Source: Sphingomonas aquatilis
GTDB lineage: Bacteria > Pseudomonadota > Alphaproteobacteria > Sphingomonadales > Sphingomonadaceae
DNA length: 64,000 nt
Reading direction: 5' to 3'
Assembly: GCF_014196115.1 (NCBI RefSeq)
Contig: NZ_JACIDB010000001.1
Coordinates: forward strand, 62,001 to 126,000
The notes beneath the pieces are model-generated. The model did not search any database, was not told where the DNA came from, and saw only the letters and a list, made by a program, of their open reading frames with translations. Below are positions 52,039 through 59,608 of this stretch, one piece after another (positions within the stretch are counted from its first letter, which is position 1; each line of letters starts with the position of its first letter). A program made the translations under genes and the position numbers.

Positions 52039-54107
52039 GCCGCCAGCGCCTGCTGCTGCGGTGCGCCGATGACCGCGACGACCTCGACCGCCTTTTCTTC
52101 AGGCACTTCGAAGAAGGAGAGGACGGGCGTGTCGGGCAGCACGGTCTTCACCAGCTTGCGGATCGCGATGCGGATCGCGGGCTGGACGACGAGCGCGAAG
52201 GGCTTGGCCTCGGCGATCAGCGGCTGGGCGGCCTGTTGCAGCGCCTCGACGATGCGGCGGCCGAGATCGGGCTCGATGACGTGCCGGCGCGAGGCGTCGG
52301 CGCGCGCGGCCTGGCCGAGCAGCCCTTCCAGCTGGCCCTCCAGCGTCATCACGCGCAGCGGCTCGCGCACGCCGCACAGCTTCTGGATGATCAGCGGGCC
52401 AAGCTCCGGACGGATCAGTTCGATGATCTCCTCGGCATCGGCGCTGCGCGTGGCGGCGACCGCAATCGCCTGCGCGATACGACGGAACTCCTTCAAGGGG
52501 ATGTTCTCCGCGAGCAGGCCCTTCAGGACCTGGGTGAGGGTGGTGAGCGGCAACGGGTTGGGCGTGAGGCTGGCGACGAGCTGTGCGGCGCGTTCCTTCA
52601 GCCCGTCGAGCAGCGACTGGACCTCGTCGGGGCCGAGCAGGTCGGTCGCATTGGCGCCGAGCAGGTGGTTGAGGTGCGTCGCCATGACGGTGCCGGCATC
52701 GACGACGAGGAAGCCCGCGCCGGTCGCGGCATCGGCATCGCCCGCAGGGATCCAAGTGGCATCGAGCCCGAAGGTCGGGTCCTTCGCCTTCTTGCCGTGC
52801 AGCTCGCCGAACGCCTGGCCGGTATCGAGCGCCAGCATCTCGTCGGGGCTGACCTGATCTTCGCCGACGCAGACGCCGTTGATCATGATGCGATAGGTGT
52901 AGGGCGCGAGATTGATGTCGTCGCGTACGCGGCATTGCGGCACGACGAAGCCGAGGTCGCGCGAAAGCTGGCGGCGGACGCCGGTGATGCGGCCCATCAG
53001 CGGCGCACCGCGGCGCTGGTCGACCAGCGGCACCAGGCCATAGCCGATGTCGAGGTTGACCTGCATGCCCTCGGTGACTTCGTCCCAGCCGATCTTCGAC
53101 GGGTCGACGGGTTCCTCGGCGGCCTTGGGCGCTTCGACGACGGGGCGCTTCTCGATCTGGCGCAGCTTCCACGCGGTGAAGCCGGCGATGCCGGCGGCCG
53201 GCAGCATGATGAGGTGCGGCATGCCCGGGAAGGCGCCGAGCAGGCCGAGGATGACCGCGACCGGGGTCCAGGTGCGCGGGGAGCCGAACTGGCTGCCGAT
53301 CTGGCCGGCGAGGTCCTTGTCCGAATTGACGCGGGTGACGATCGCGGCGGCGGCGATCGAGAGCATCAGCGCCGGCAGCTGCGCGACGAGCGCGTCGCCG
53401 ATCGCGAGCAGGATGTAGCTTTTCGCCGCGGCGGCGATGGTCATGCCGTGGCTGACGGGGCCAAGGATCAGGCCGCCGATGACGTTGGCGGCGAGGATCA
53501 GCATCGCGGCGACGGCGTCGCCCTTCACGAACTTCGACGAACCGTCCATCGAACCGTAGAAATCGGCTTCGGTCGCGACTTCGACGCGGCGCTTCTTGGC
53601 GTCGTCCGGCGTGATGAGGCCGGCGTTCAGGTCGGCGTCGATCGCCATCTGCTTGCCGGGCAACGCGTCCAGGGTGAAGCGGGCGGACACTTCCGACACG
53701 CGGCCTGCGCCCTTGGTCACGACGATCAGGTTGATGATCATCAGGATCGCGAAGACGAAGATGCCGACGACATAGTCGCCGCCGATCAGGAAGCTGCCGA
53801 ACGCCTCGATGACATGGCCCGCGGCGCTTTCGCCCTCATGGCCGTGGACCAGCACGATGCGGGTCGACGCGACGTTGAGGCCGAGGCGGAAGAGGGTCGC
53901 GAACAGGAGCACGGTCGGGAAGGCGCTGAAGTCCAGCGGCTTCTGCGCGTTGAGCGACACCATCAGCACGGCGAGGCTGATCGCGATATTGGCGACGAAG
54001 AAGACGTCGAGCAGGAAGGCCGGGATGGGCACGACCATCACGACGACGAGCAGCAGGATGGCGAGCGGCAGCGCGGCGCCGCGGCCCTGGCTGAGCAGCT
54101 TGTTCAC
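52035..54107 (-). CDS. flhA: Flagellar biosynthesis protein FlhA
   Basis: 690 aa, export gate of the flagellar type III secretion system. About eight helices in the first 320 residues with conserved FHIPEP-family motifs (FPTVLLFATLFRLGLNVASTR; VKGDAVAAMLI), then a linker and the cytosolic domain that binds chaperone-substrate complexes. GTG start one nt after the slt stop. Followed by fliA with a 4-nt overlap. A 682-aa opposite-strand frame is a shadow. FlhB and other export genes are not in the window. Confidence 0.97.
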   Translation of the reverse strand: MNKLLSQGRGAALPLAILLLVVVMVVPIPAFLLDVFFVANIAISLAVLMVSLNAQKPLDFSAFPTVLLFATLFRLGLNVASTRIVLVHGHEGESAAGHVIEAFGSFLIGGDYVVGIFVFAILMIINLIVVTKGAGRVSEVSARFTLDALPGKQMAIDADLNAGLITPDDAKKRRVEVATEADFYGSMDGSSKFVKGDAVAAMLILAANVIGGLILGPVSHGMTIAAAAKSYILLAIGDALVAQLPALMLSIAAAAIVTRVNSDKDLAGQIGSQFGSPRTWTPVAVILGLLGAFPGMPHLIMLPAAGIAGFTAWKLRQIEKRPVVEAPKAAEEPVDPSKIGWDEVTEGMQVNLDIGYGLVPLVDQRRGAPLMGRITGVRRQLSRDLGFVVPQCRVRDDINLAPYTYRIMINGVCVGEDQVSPDEMLALDTGQAFGELHGKKAKDPTFGLDATWIPAGDADAATGAGFLVVDAGTVMATHLNHLLGANATDLLGPDEVQSLLDGLKERAAQLVASLTPNPLPLTTLTQVLKGLLAENIPLKEFRRIAQAIAVAATRSADAEEIIELIRPELGPLIIQKLCGVREPLRVMTLEGQLEGLLGQAARADASRRHVIEPDLGRRIVEALQQAAQPLIAEAKPFALVVQPAIRIAIRKLVKTVLPDTPVLSFFEVPEEKAVEVVAVIGAPQQQALAA

Positions 54108-54108
54108 G

Positions 54109-54972
54109 TCAGCGGCTCCCCATGCTGGCGAGCATCATATAGGCGAGCTGCGCATTCTGCGGCGACGGGCGCAGCAGGCTGTTCGCGGCATCGGCGGCGC
54201 GGCTGCCGAAGCGGCCGCCGGCCTGGGTCAGCGCCTGCGTCGCCCAGCTCAAGGCATCCTCCGGCGTCTGGTTGTTGCCCGTGATAACGGTGGAATCGCC
54301 CATCGCTAGCGCCTGTGCGGCGAAGGCGAGATTGGCGCTGCGGGTTTCGCTGACGCTGTCCGACGCGGCGTTCAGCTTGTCGCTGAAACGCTGGTAGATC
54401 GCCGACAGCGACCGCGGTTGGCCGTTCGAGGCGTAGAAGATCGAGCGGTTGGCGCCGGCGGCCTGCGGGAACAGCGAGGCGGCGGAGGCACCGGGATTGT
54501 TCGCCATCGCCGACAGGAATTTCTTGGCGCCGCCGATGCCGAGGAAGTGCGCCATATAGAGGTCGGTGCCGTTGGCGTCGCGGCCCAGCGAACCCTCGAG
54601 CGCGCTCTTATTGTCGGAGGCGTGTTCGGCCGCCATCAGCGAGGCGACGTCGGGGTCGTTGCGCAGCGCGAGGATGGCGGAGCGGGTCGCGCCGTCGCTG
54701 ACCGAGAAGCGGCCGCCGGCGGTCTGGCCGATGCTGTCGGCGGCCCAGCCGAGGCCGTGTTCGGCGCCGTGCTTCTTGACGACCGCGAGCCAGCTCTGCT
54801 CGACGAACTGGTACAGGCCCGTCGCCGACGACGTGCCCGAGCGCGCGCGTGCGTTCAGCCCGCTTTCGATCTTCGCCTGGCCGAGCAGATAGTCGAAATC
54901 CACACCCGTCTTGCTGCTCGCAAGCTGGATGGCGGATTGGACGCGCCCGGCAGAAATCGGATTGACGGTCAT
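54109..54972 (-). CDS. Lytic transglycosylase SLT-domain protein in the flagellar cluster
   Basis: 287 aa. SLT domain at the N-terminus: YLLGQAKIESGLNARARSGTSSATGLYQF with the catalytic Glu in KIES, then a Tyr/Phe-rich region LYMAHFLGIGGA typical of flagellar-associated muramidases. No signal peptide, so export through the flagellar apparatus or an unusual route is implied. Start at ATG 54972, 27 nt after the transcript start predicted from a sigma-54 promoter; a TTG at 55014 lies inside that promoter. It probably opens peptidoglycan for the rod, a FlgJ/SltF-like job. Confidence 0.88.
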   Translation of the reverse strand: MTVNPISAGRVQSAIQLASSKTGVDFDYLLGQAKIESGLNARARSGTSSATGLYQFVEQSWLAVVKKHGAEHGLGWAADSIGQTAGGRFSVSDGATRSAILALRNDPDVASLMAAEHASDNKSALEGSLGRDANGTDLYMAHFLGIGGAKKFLSAMANNPGASAASLFPQAAGANRSIFYASNGQPRSLSAIYQRFSDKLNAASDSVSETRSANLAFAAQALAMGDSTVITGNNQTPEDALSWATQALTQAGGRFGSRAADAANSLLRPSPQNAQLAYMMLASMGSR

Positions 54973-55009
54973 TGCGACGAAAACACACCCCTGTTGCCGG
55001 GTGGCTTTC

Positions 55010-55025
55010 AGCAAGAGCCGTGCCA
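55010..55025 (-). promoter_or_regulatory. Sigma-54 promoter of slt-flhA-fliA
   Basis: On the minus strand TGGCAC, five bases, TTGCT: exact -24/-12 elements. Predicted start of transcription near 54999. Confidence 0.85.
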
Positions 55026-55060
55026 GTTGTGGTTAAGGGCGGGTGTCAGCGGCGATTTCC

Positions 55061-55166
55061 GTCACCCCGGATGTGTTCCGGGGTCCACTCTGCGGCGAGG
55101 GGGATGGCTCCAGCCTCTTGCCGTCCCCGTGCGGCCTAGTGGACCCCGGAACACGTCCGGGGTGAC
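55061..55166. repeat. Palindromic intergenic repeat, family B
   Basis: GTCACCCCGGATGTGTTCC... against ...GGAACACGTCCGGGGTGAC, between the flgN 3' end and the sigma-54 promoter of the slt operon. Confidence 0.88.
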
Positions 55167-55201
55167 GATAGACCTGGGGAAAGGGCGTCAGCCCCCAAGC
55201 C

Positions 55202-55522
55202 TCAGGCGTAGGCCTGGATCAGCGAGGGGCGGTAGCCGTGGCCGGCATCGCCGGTCAGAATTTGCAGGCGGCGGCGAACATTTGCCGCCATCAGGTTGAC
55301 GTAGATGCGGCAGGTCTCGTTGAGGCGGTTCGCCTCGTCGGCCAGTTCGCGGATCTCGTCGCCGGCGGGGCCGGTGCCCATCGCGGCGATCTCTTCGATG
55401 CCGGCAAGCTTGTCCTGCGTCGCACGTTCCAGCGCGGCGCAGTCGTTGGTCTTCAGCGCTTCGATTTCGGCGTGGAGCGCGTCGATGACGCGGATGAGGG
55501 CATCACGCCGATTCATGGCCAT
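55202..55522 (-). CDS. flgN: FlgN-like flagellar chaperone
   Basis: 106 aa, helical and coiled-coil-like: MNRRDALIRVIDALHAEIEALKTN, ALERATQDKLAGIEEIA and ELADEANRLNETCRIYVNLM. Size, secondary structure and position directly after flgM (20-nt overlap) fit FlgN, the chaperone for hook-associated proteins FlgK/FlgL. Sequence conservation in this family is low, so the call rests mostly on context. An internal ATG at 55516 is an equally possible start. Confidence 0.75.
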   Translation of the reverse strand: MAMNRRDALIRVIDALHAEIEALKTNDCAALERATQDKLAGIEEIAAMGTGPAGDEIRELADEANRLNETCRIYVNLMAANVRRRLQILTGDAGHGYRPSLIQAYA

Positions 55523-55814
55523 CCCAGTTCAGCTTGAGGGCGAGCAGTCGGTCGGCGATGGTCGCCGGCAGAATGGGGAAGGTGCCGGTGGCGATCGCCT
55601 TCTTGATCTCGCCGACGCGGTCGCTGTCGACCGGGGCCGACGCGGCCATCGATTTGGCGAGGCCGCTCAGCTGCGTCGCCGGCGCTGCCGCGACGGGCTG
55701 GCGCGTCGTCGCCTGCTGTACCACTGGCTGCACCGTCGGCGCGGCCGCGGGTGCGGCGACGCGCGATACGCTTCCACTTGCCTGCTGCGGCTTTGCGCCG
55801 ATTGAGTCCACCAT
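55503..55814 (-). CDS. flgM: Anti-sigma-28 factor FlgM
   Basis: 103 aa. Disordered, Ala/Pro/Gln-rich first half; the second half contains the sigma-28-binding segment VDSDRVGEIKKAIATGTFPILPATIADRLLALK. It holds FliA inactive until it is exported after hook completion. Preceded by a FliA-type promoter 34 nt upstream, so it is probably under its own target sigma factor. Overlaps flgN at its end. Confidence 0.93.
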   Translation of the reverse strand: MVDSIGAKPQQASGSVSRVAAPAAAPTVQPVVQQATTRQPVAAAPATQLSGLAKSMAASAPVDSDRVGEIKKAIATGTFPILPATIADRLLALKLNWDGHESA

Positions 55815-55847
55815 GTCCGCACCTGTGTATGTTGCCTGACAGGCGAC

Positions 55848-55874
55848 TAAACGGCCGTCTGCGAGCGCGCTTTA
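55848..55874 (-). promoter_or_regulatory. Sigma-28 (FliA) promoter of flgM-flgN
   Basis: On the minus strand TAAA, 15 bases, GCCGTTTA: spacing exact and six of eight -10 positions agree with the enterobacterial FliA consensus (GCCGATAA). Confidence 0.75.
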
Positions 55875-55909
55875 GCAAAAAAGATTCGCCCGCGAAAAAA
55901 GATGCCGCC

Positions 55910-56428
55910 TCAGTCGGTCCAGCCGGGCAGCGTGGCGCGGCCCGCTTCTACCGCGACCGCCTGGACGGGCGTGTTGCTGCCGTCGACCTTGATCATCACG
56001 CGGCCGCCCGGCGGTGCGTCGCCGACGGCGACGCCTTCGCGGCTGATCGAAAAGCCGGGCGAGCCCGCCTCGATCAGCACGGGATCGCCGCGGCGGATCA
56101 CCGGCTCTGCCTTGGCGGGCGCGAGCATGGCGGGCACCGCGCGCGCGGCGGGCGCGTCGGCGGGGCGGATCACGGGGACGAAGATGCGCCAGTCCGGCCC
56201 GGTGCAGGACACCACGACCGCGTCATGCGCGTCGCTGCGCCAAGCGAGCGAGACGGTGGGGCATTGCGCGAGGCGCAGCCGCGCATCGATCGCGGTGCGG
56301 GCGCCGCCCTCCGCCCCGATCGGGCGGCTGGTGAAGGCGGCGACCGCGCGGTCGAGCCCGCCGGTGTCCTGGAACACAGGCAGCGTGCCCATCGGCGCGG
56401 CGGCAAGGAGCAGGGGCAGGAGGATCAT
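55910..56428 (-). CDS. flgA: Flagellar basal body P-ring formation protein FlgA
   Basis: 172 aa, periplasmic chaperone for P-ring assembly. Short signal-like N-terminus (MILLPLLLAAAP), then the SAF-type C-terminal part: VIRRGDPVLIEAGSPGFSISREGVAVGDAPPGGRVMIKV and a final PVQAVAVEAGRATL. The start overlaps the motB stop by 4 nt. Third gene of motA-motB-flgA. About as long as other short FlgA proteins, lacking the N-terminal extension of E. coli. Confidence 0.92.
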   Translation of the reverse strand: MILLPLLLAAAPMGTLPVFQDTGGLDRAVAAFTSRPIGAEGGARTAIDARLRLAQCPTVSLAWRSDAHDAVVVSCTGPDWRIFVPVIRPADAPAARAVPAMLAPAKAEPVIRRGDPVLIEAGSPGFSISREGVAVGDAPPGGRVMIKVDGSNTPVQAVAVEAGRATLPGWTD

Positions 56429-56991
56429 GGCTGATGTCCGTGTTGAGGGTCGGTGCGGGGGCCGCTCGTGGCCGGAACGTCTCCGGCAAAGGCGAGCGTG
56501 ACGATCGCGGCGCGGCGTCCGGGCCGCGGCGCGGTGGTAACGGTGATGCGGCGGCTGACCGGCGCCAGCAGCGCCGCGAGCGCGCGGGCACGGTCGGCGG
56601 CGAGGATCGCGGCACTGCCGGTCGCGGCATCGACGTCGGCGGGGCTGCCGTCGGTCGATCCGGTGACGGTGAGCGCGACGCGCGGGTCGCGCGCGGCCTC
56701 TCTGGCCCAGGCGACGACCGCCGCGGAACCGCCGGGCAGCGCCGCCGATCCGGGGGCGAAATCGAACAGACCCGCGGCCATAACCGGCATCGGCGGGGGC
56801 GGGGGAGCGTGCGGTGCCGCCTCGCCACCGAAGCTGCGTCGGAGCGCATCGGTGACGGCGCGGGGCTTCTCGCTTGCCTGCAACAGGACGAAGAAGCCGA
56901 CGAGCAGCAGTGCGAGATCGGCGAGCGTCACCAGCCACACGGGCCGGGCGGGCGCTGGTTCCGGCCAGCTGGGAAGCGCGGGGGCGGTCAT
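56425..56991 (-). CDS. motB: MotB-like flagellar stator protein, short form
   Basis: 188 aa (typical MotB 250-310). One membrane helix VWLVTLADLALLLVGFFVLLQ with the proton-binding Asp in the LAD position, a Pro-rich plug/linker, and a compact OmpA-like domain (FAPGSAALPGG; VTGSTDGSPADVDAATGSA; RARALAAL) for peptidoglycan anchoring. Overlaps motA and flgA by 4 nt each, so all three form one coupled operon. Confidence 0.85.
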   Translation of the reverse strand: MTAPALPSWPEPAPARPVWLVTLADLALLLVGFFVLLQASEKPRAVTDALRRSFGGEAAPHAPPPPPMPVMAAGLFDFAPGSAALPGGSAAVVAWAREAARDPRVALTVTGSTDGSPADVDAATGSAAILAADRARALAALLAPVSRRITVTTAPRPGRRAAIVTLAFAGDVPATSGPRTDPQHGHQP

Positions 56992-57632
56992 GCGACGCTG
57001 TGCAATTGGTGGCGCGGCGTTTCGCGCAGCGCGAGCGCGACGAGCGGCGCCTCGATCCGCGCGCGTTCGAACGCCTCGATCTTGCCCGCGGCGCGCAGGC
57101 GGTGGCAGACCGGCATGAAGAGGAGGTTGGCGAACAGCGCGCCGTACAGCGTCGCGAGCAGCGCCACCGCCATCGCGCCGCCGATCGCCTGCGGGTCGGT
57201 CATCTGCGCGAACATGCCGGCAAGGCCGATCAGCGTGCCGACCATGCCCATCGCCGGTGCGGCCTCTGCGGCGCCGGACCAGACGTCGGCGGCGGCAGCC
57301 TGTCGGTCGATCCGTTTCTGCCGGTGGAAGCGCAGCAGGGCCTCGACCTCGCGGGCGACTGCTCCGTCGACGATGGCGGCGATGGCGGCGGCGACATCGG
57401 GATCGGCGATCACCGACTTGTCGAGCGCGACGACGCCGTGGCGCTTGGCGATCCGGTCCTGCGCGGCGATCTGTTCGAGCAGCGGATCGGCGGAGAAGGC
57501 GCGGCGCGGCAGGACGCGGAGCGCCACCACCGCGCGGCCGACGTCGCGGAGCGGCGCACGGAGCGGCGTGGCGACGAGCGTGCCGCCGCCGACGATGGCG
57601 AATGCGATCGGATCGAAGAGCTGGGCGATCAT
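56988..57632 (-). CDS. motA: MotA-like flagellar stator protein, short form
   Basis: 214 aa (typical MotA about 285). Begins directly at what aligns with the second helix of standard MotA (FAIVGGGTLVATPL), so helix 1 seems missing. Later helices include GMVGTLIGLAGMFAQM and ALLATLYGALFANLLFMPV with the GxYGxxxAN pattern. Conserved GMVGTLIGL supports MotA over ExbB/TolQ. The predicted sigma-54 start of transcription is only 2 nt before the ATG. Longer in-frame extensions pass through repeat DNA and were rejected. Confidence 0.88.
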   Translation of the reverse strand: MIAQLFDPIAFAIVGGGTLVATPLRAPLRDVGRAVVALRVLPRRAFSADPLLEQIAAQDRIAKRHGVVALDKSVIADPDVAAAIAAIVDGAVAREVEALLRFHRQKRIDRQAAAADVWSGAAEAAPAMGMVGTLIGLAGMFAQMTDPQAIGGAMAVALLATLYGALFANLLFMPVCHRLRAAGKIEAFERARIEAPLVALALRETPRHQLHSVA

Positions 57633-57644
57633 GCGCGGATATAA

Positions 57645-57660
57645 TGCAAGGGGTGGGCCA
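57645..57660 (-). promoter_or_regulatory. Sigma-54 promoter of motA-motB-flgA
   Basis: On the minus strand TGGCCC, five bases, TTGCA: one mismatch from TGGCAC-n5-TTGCA. Predicted start of transcription near 57634. Confidence 0.65.
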
Positions 57661-57701
57661 GTTGGTTTTGGGAGCGTCGGTTCGGCTGCACACCCCCCTT
57701 C

Positions 57702-57804
57702 GTCATCCCGGCGAAGGCCGGGATCCATGGATACGATGCGGCGGCCGTTGACGTGCGCCATTGGCCTCACCGCCTCCATGGATCCCGGCGTGCGCCGGGA
57801 TGAC
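57702..57804. repeat. Palindromic intergenic repeat, family A-prime
   Basis: GTCATCCCGG...CCGGGATCCATGG against CCATGGATCCCGG...CCGGGATGAC, as in the copy at 21169 but with a different centre. Confidence 0.85.
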
Positions 57805-58022
57805 GAAAGTAGCGGACAAGCTGTATCTGCGACGAACGCGACAAGCCGTCCCCACGCGGCCTGGTGGACCCCGGACCAAGTCCGGGGTGACGAAGAAGGG
57901 CGGCAAGCCTTGCCGTCCCTCCGGCAAATACCGGCAAGCGATTGCCGGCCGGCTTGCCGCCCGCCCGGCAACGGGGTAAAATCGCGAAAAAACCGGACCC
58001 CCGCCCTCCTGCCACGAAAAAC

Positions 58023-58038
58023 TGGCACGGCGGTTGCT
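58023..58038 (+). promoter_or_regulatory. Sigma-54 promoter of the flgB operon
   Basis: TGGCAC, five bases (GGCGG), TTGCT: exact -24/-12 elements. Predicted start of transcription near 58049, giving a leader of about 32 nt. Confidence 0.87.
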
Positions 58039-58080
58039 TAGCGTCTCGGCAGCGCAATGGTGCGCCGGAGATTTGGCCCG

Positions 58081-58428
58081 ATGGCCGCTGACAGTCTGTT
58101 CGGAATTCACGGATCCGCCCTGGAAGTGCGTTCGCAACGCATGGGCGTGCTCGCGTCGAATATCGCCAACGCTTCGACCCCCGGGTTCAAGGCGAAGGAT
58201 ATCGATTTCAAGTCGGCGCTCGCGTCGATGGAGAGCGATATCGGCGAAAAGGGCATCGCCGCCGCAACCAAATATCGCGTGCCGGTGCAGACCTCGATGG
58301 ATGGCAACACCGTCGAGTTGAACCAGGAACAGACCGCCTTCGCCGAAAATGCCGTCCAGTATCAGACGACGCTGTCGTTCCTGAACGGCCGCATCGGCCA
58401 GATCACCCGCGCGCTGAAGGGGGAGTAA
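58081..58428 (+). CDS. flgB: Flagellar basal-body rod protein FlgB
   Basis: 115 aa proximal rod protein. N-terminal rod-family motif: EVRSQRMGVLASNIANASTPGFKAKDIDF; C-terminal coiled coil (FLNGRIGQITRALKGE region). CGGAG about 10 nt before the ATG. First gene of flgBCDEFGHI, driven by the sigma-54 promoter at 58023. A longer frame from 58057 is not needed. Confidence 0.95.
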   Translation: MAADSLFGIHGSALEVRSQRMGVLASNIANASTPGFKAKDIDFKSALASMESDIGEKGIAAATKYRVPVQTSMDGNTVELNQEQTAFAENAVQYQTTLSFLNGRIGQITRALKGE

Positions 58429-58432
58429 GGCC

Positions 58433-58840
58433 ATGGCCGATCCGATGAGCGTCTTTCAGGTGGCAGGCCGCGCGATGAGCGCGCAGCTCGTCCGCCTGAA
58501 CACGACCGCATCCAACCTTGCCAATGCCGGCGGTACGACCGGGTCGGCGGACACCGCGTACAAGACGATGAAGCCGGTGTTCCGCACCAGCTTCGACGCC
58601 GCGAGCGGCCTTGCCACCGTCGACGTCGAAAAGATCGTCACCGCGGGCGAGGCGCCGACCAAGATCTACGACCCCAACAACCCGGTCGCGGACAAGGACG
58701 GCAATATCTACCAGGCCGCCGTCGATGAAAGCCGCGAGTTCGTCGACATGATGGAGACGGCGCGCTCGTACCAGAACAACGTCGAGGTGCTGAACACTGC
58801 CAAGCAGCTCACCATCGATACCCTCAAGCTGGGCCGCTAA
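58433..58840 (+). CDS. flgC: Flagellar basal-body rod protein FlgC
   Basis: 135 aa proximal rod protein. N-terminal motif RLNTTASNLANAGGTTGSADTAYK, middle YDPNNPVADKDGNIYQAAVDESREFVDMMETARSYQNNVEVL, which is the conserved C-terminal rod signature. GGGGGAG precedes the ATG; 4 nt after flgB. Confidence 0.96.
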   Translation: MADPMSVFQVAGRAMSAQLVRLNTTASNLANAGGTTGSADTAYKTMKPVFRTSFDAASGLATVDVEKIVTAGEAPTKIYDPNNPVADKDGNIYQAAVDESREFVDMMETARSYQNNVEVLNTAKQLTIDTLKLGR

Positions 58841-58843
58841 CCC

Positions 58844-59572
58844 ATGACCACCACGACCTCCACATCGGGTTCGTCGTTCGATACGACGCTCGCCAACCTC
58901 GGCATCAAGCGCGCCGCGAGCAACACCGGCACGACGACCGCCAGCGGTGCATCGACCGTTACCGGCGTGACCAAGACGACGCTGGACCAGTCCGACTTCC
59001 TGACGCTGCTGACCACGCAGCTGAAGAACCAGGACCCGTTCGCGCCGATGGACAACACGCAGATGGTCGCCCAGATGGCGCAATTCTCGTCCGTCGCCGG
59101 CATCAGCGAGATGAACAAGTCGCTGACCGGCATCTCGAACAAGCTCGGCTCGACCAGCGCGAGCGATGCGATGAGCTATGTCGGCAAGACCGTGCTGACC
59201 GAAGGATCGACCGCCTATCCGCGCTCGACCGGCGGGATCGACGGTGCGGTCGAGCTGGACGACGATGCGACGCAGGTCACCGTGTCGATCAGCGACGCCA
59301 ATGGCGGCATGCTGCGCCAGCTCGACCTCGGCGCGCAGAAGAAGGGTTCGATCGCCTTCGACTGGGACGGCAAGGACGGCTCGGGTCAGGACGCGGGCAA
59401 GGGCCCCTTCACGATCAGTGCCTTCGCCACCGGTGGCGACAAGACGATCACCAGCCGCACGCTCGTCTGGGCGCCGGTCGAATCCGTGTCCCTGCCATCC
59501 AGCGGCAAGCCCGTTCTGAAGGTCGTCGGCGTCGGTGACGTCGATCCGTCCAACGTCCGTTCCGCCGCCTGA
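58844..59572 (+). CDS. flgD: Flagellar hook-cap scaffolding protein FlgD
   Basis: 242 aa. Exported cap that guides hook subunit assembly. N-terminal disordered part with the conserved DFLTLLTTQLKNQDPFAPMDNTQMVAQMAQFSSV, then the FlgD Ig/tudor-like domains (FDWDGKDGSGQ, GPFTISAFATGG). 3 nt after flgC. Ser/Thr-rich N-terminus is usual for type III substrates. Confidence 0.95.
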   Translation: MTTTTSTSGSSFDTTLANLGIKRAASNTGTTTASGASTVTGVTKTTLDQSDFLTLLTTQLKNQDPFAPMDNTQMVAQMAQFSSVAGISEMNKSLTGISNKLGSTSASDAMSYVGKTVLTEGSTAYPRSTGGIDGAVELDDDATQVTVSISDANGGMLRQLDLGAQKKGSIAFDWDGKDGSGQDAGKGPFTISAFATGGDKTITSRTLVWAPVESVSLPSSGKPVLKVVGVGDVDPSNVRSAA

Positions 59573-59608
59573 TCTTCCCCCCGTTTTCCGAATTCCAGGA
59601 GAAACCCA

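Larger units (their letters stand above)
57633..58080. other. Divergent flagellar promoter region with repeats
   Basis: 448 nt between motA and flgB. Contains a sigma-54 promoter at each end, one full family A-prime palindrome (57702-57804) and a half family B element (about 57863-57890). No enhancer for an NtrC-type activator was recognised. Confidence 0.7.

Noticed and set aside
52236..54284. 682-codon plus-strand frame opposite flhA
   Set aside because: Antisense shadow of flhA, which is unmistakable on the minus strand.
57633..58028. N-terminal extension of motA by about 130 codons
   Set aside because: The extension reads through two palindromic repeats and across the predicted promoter; it is not protein-like.
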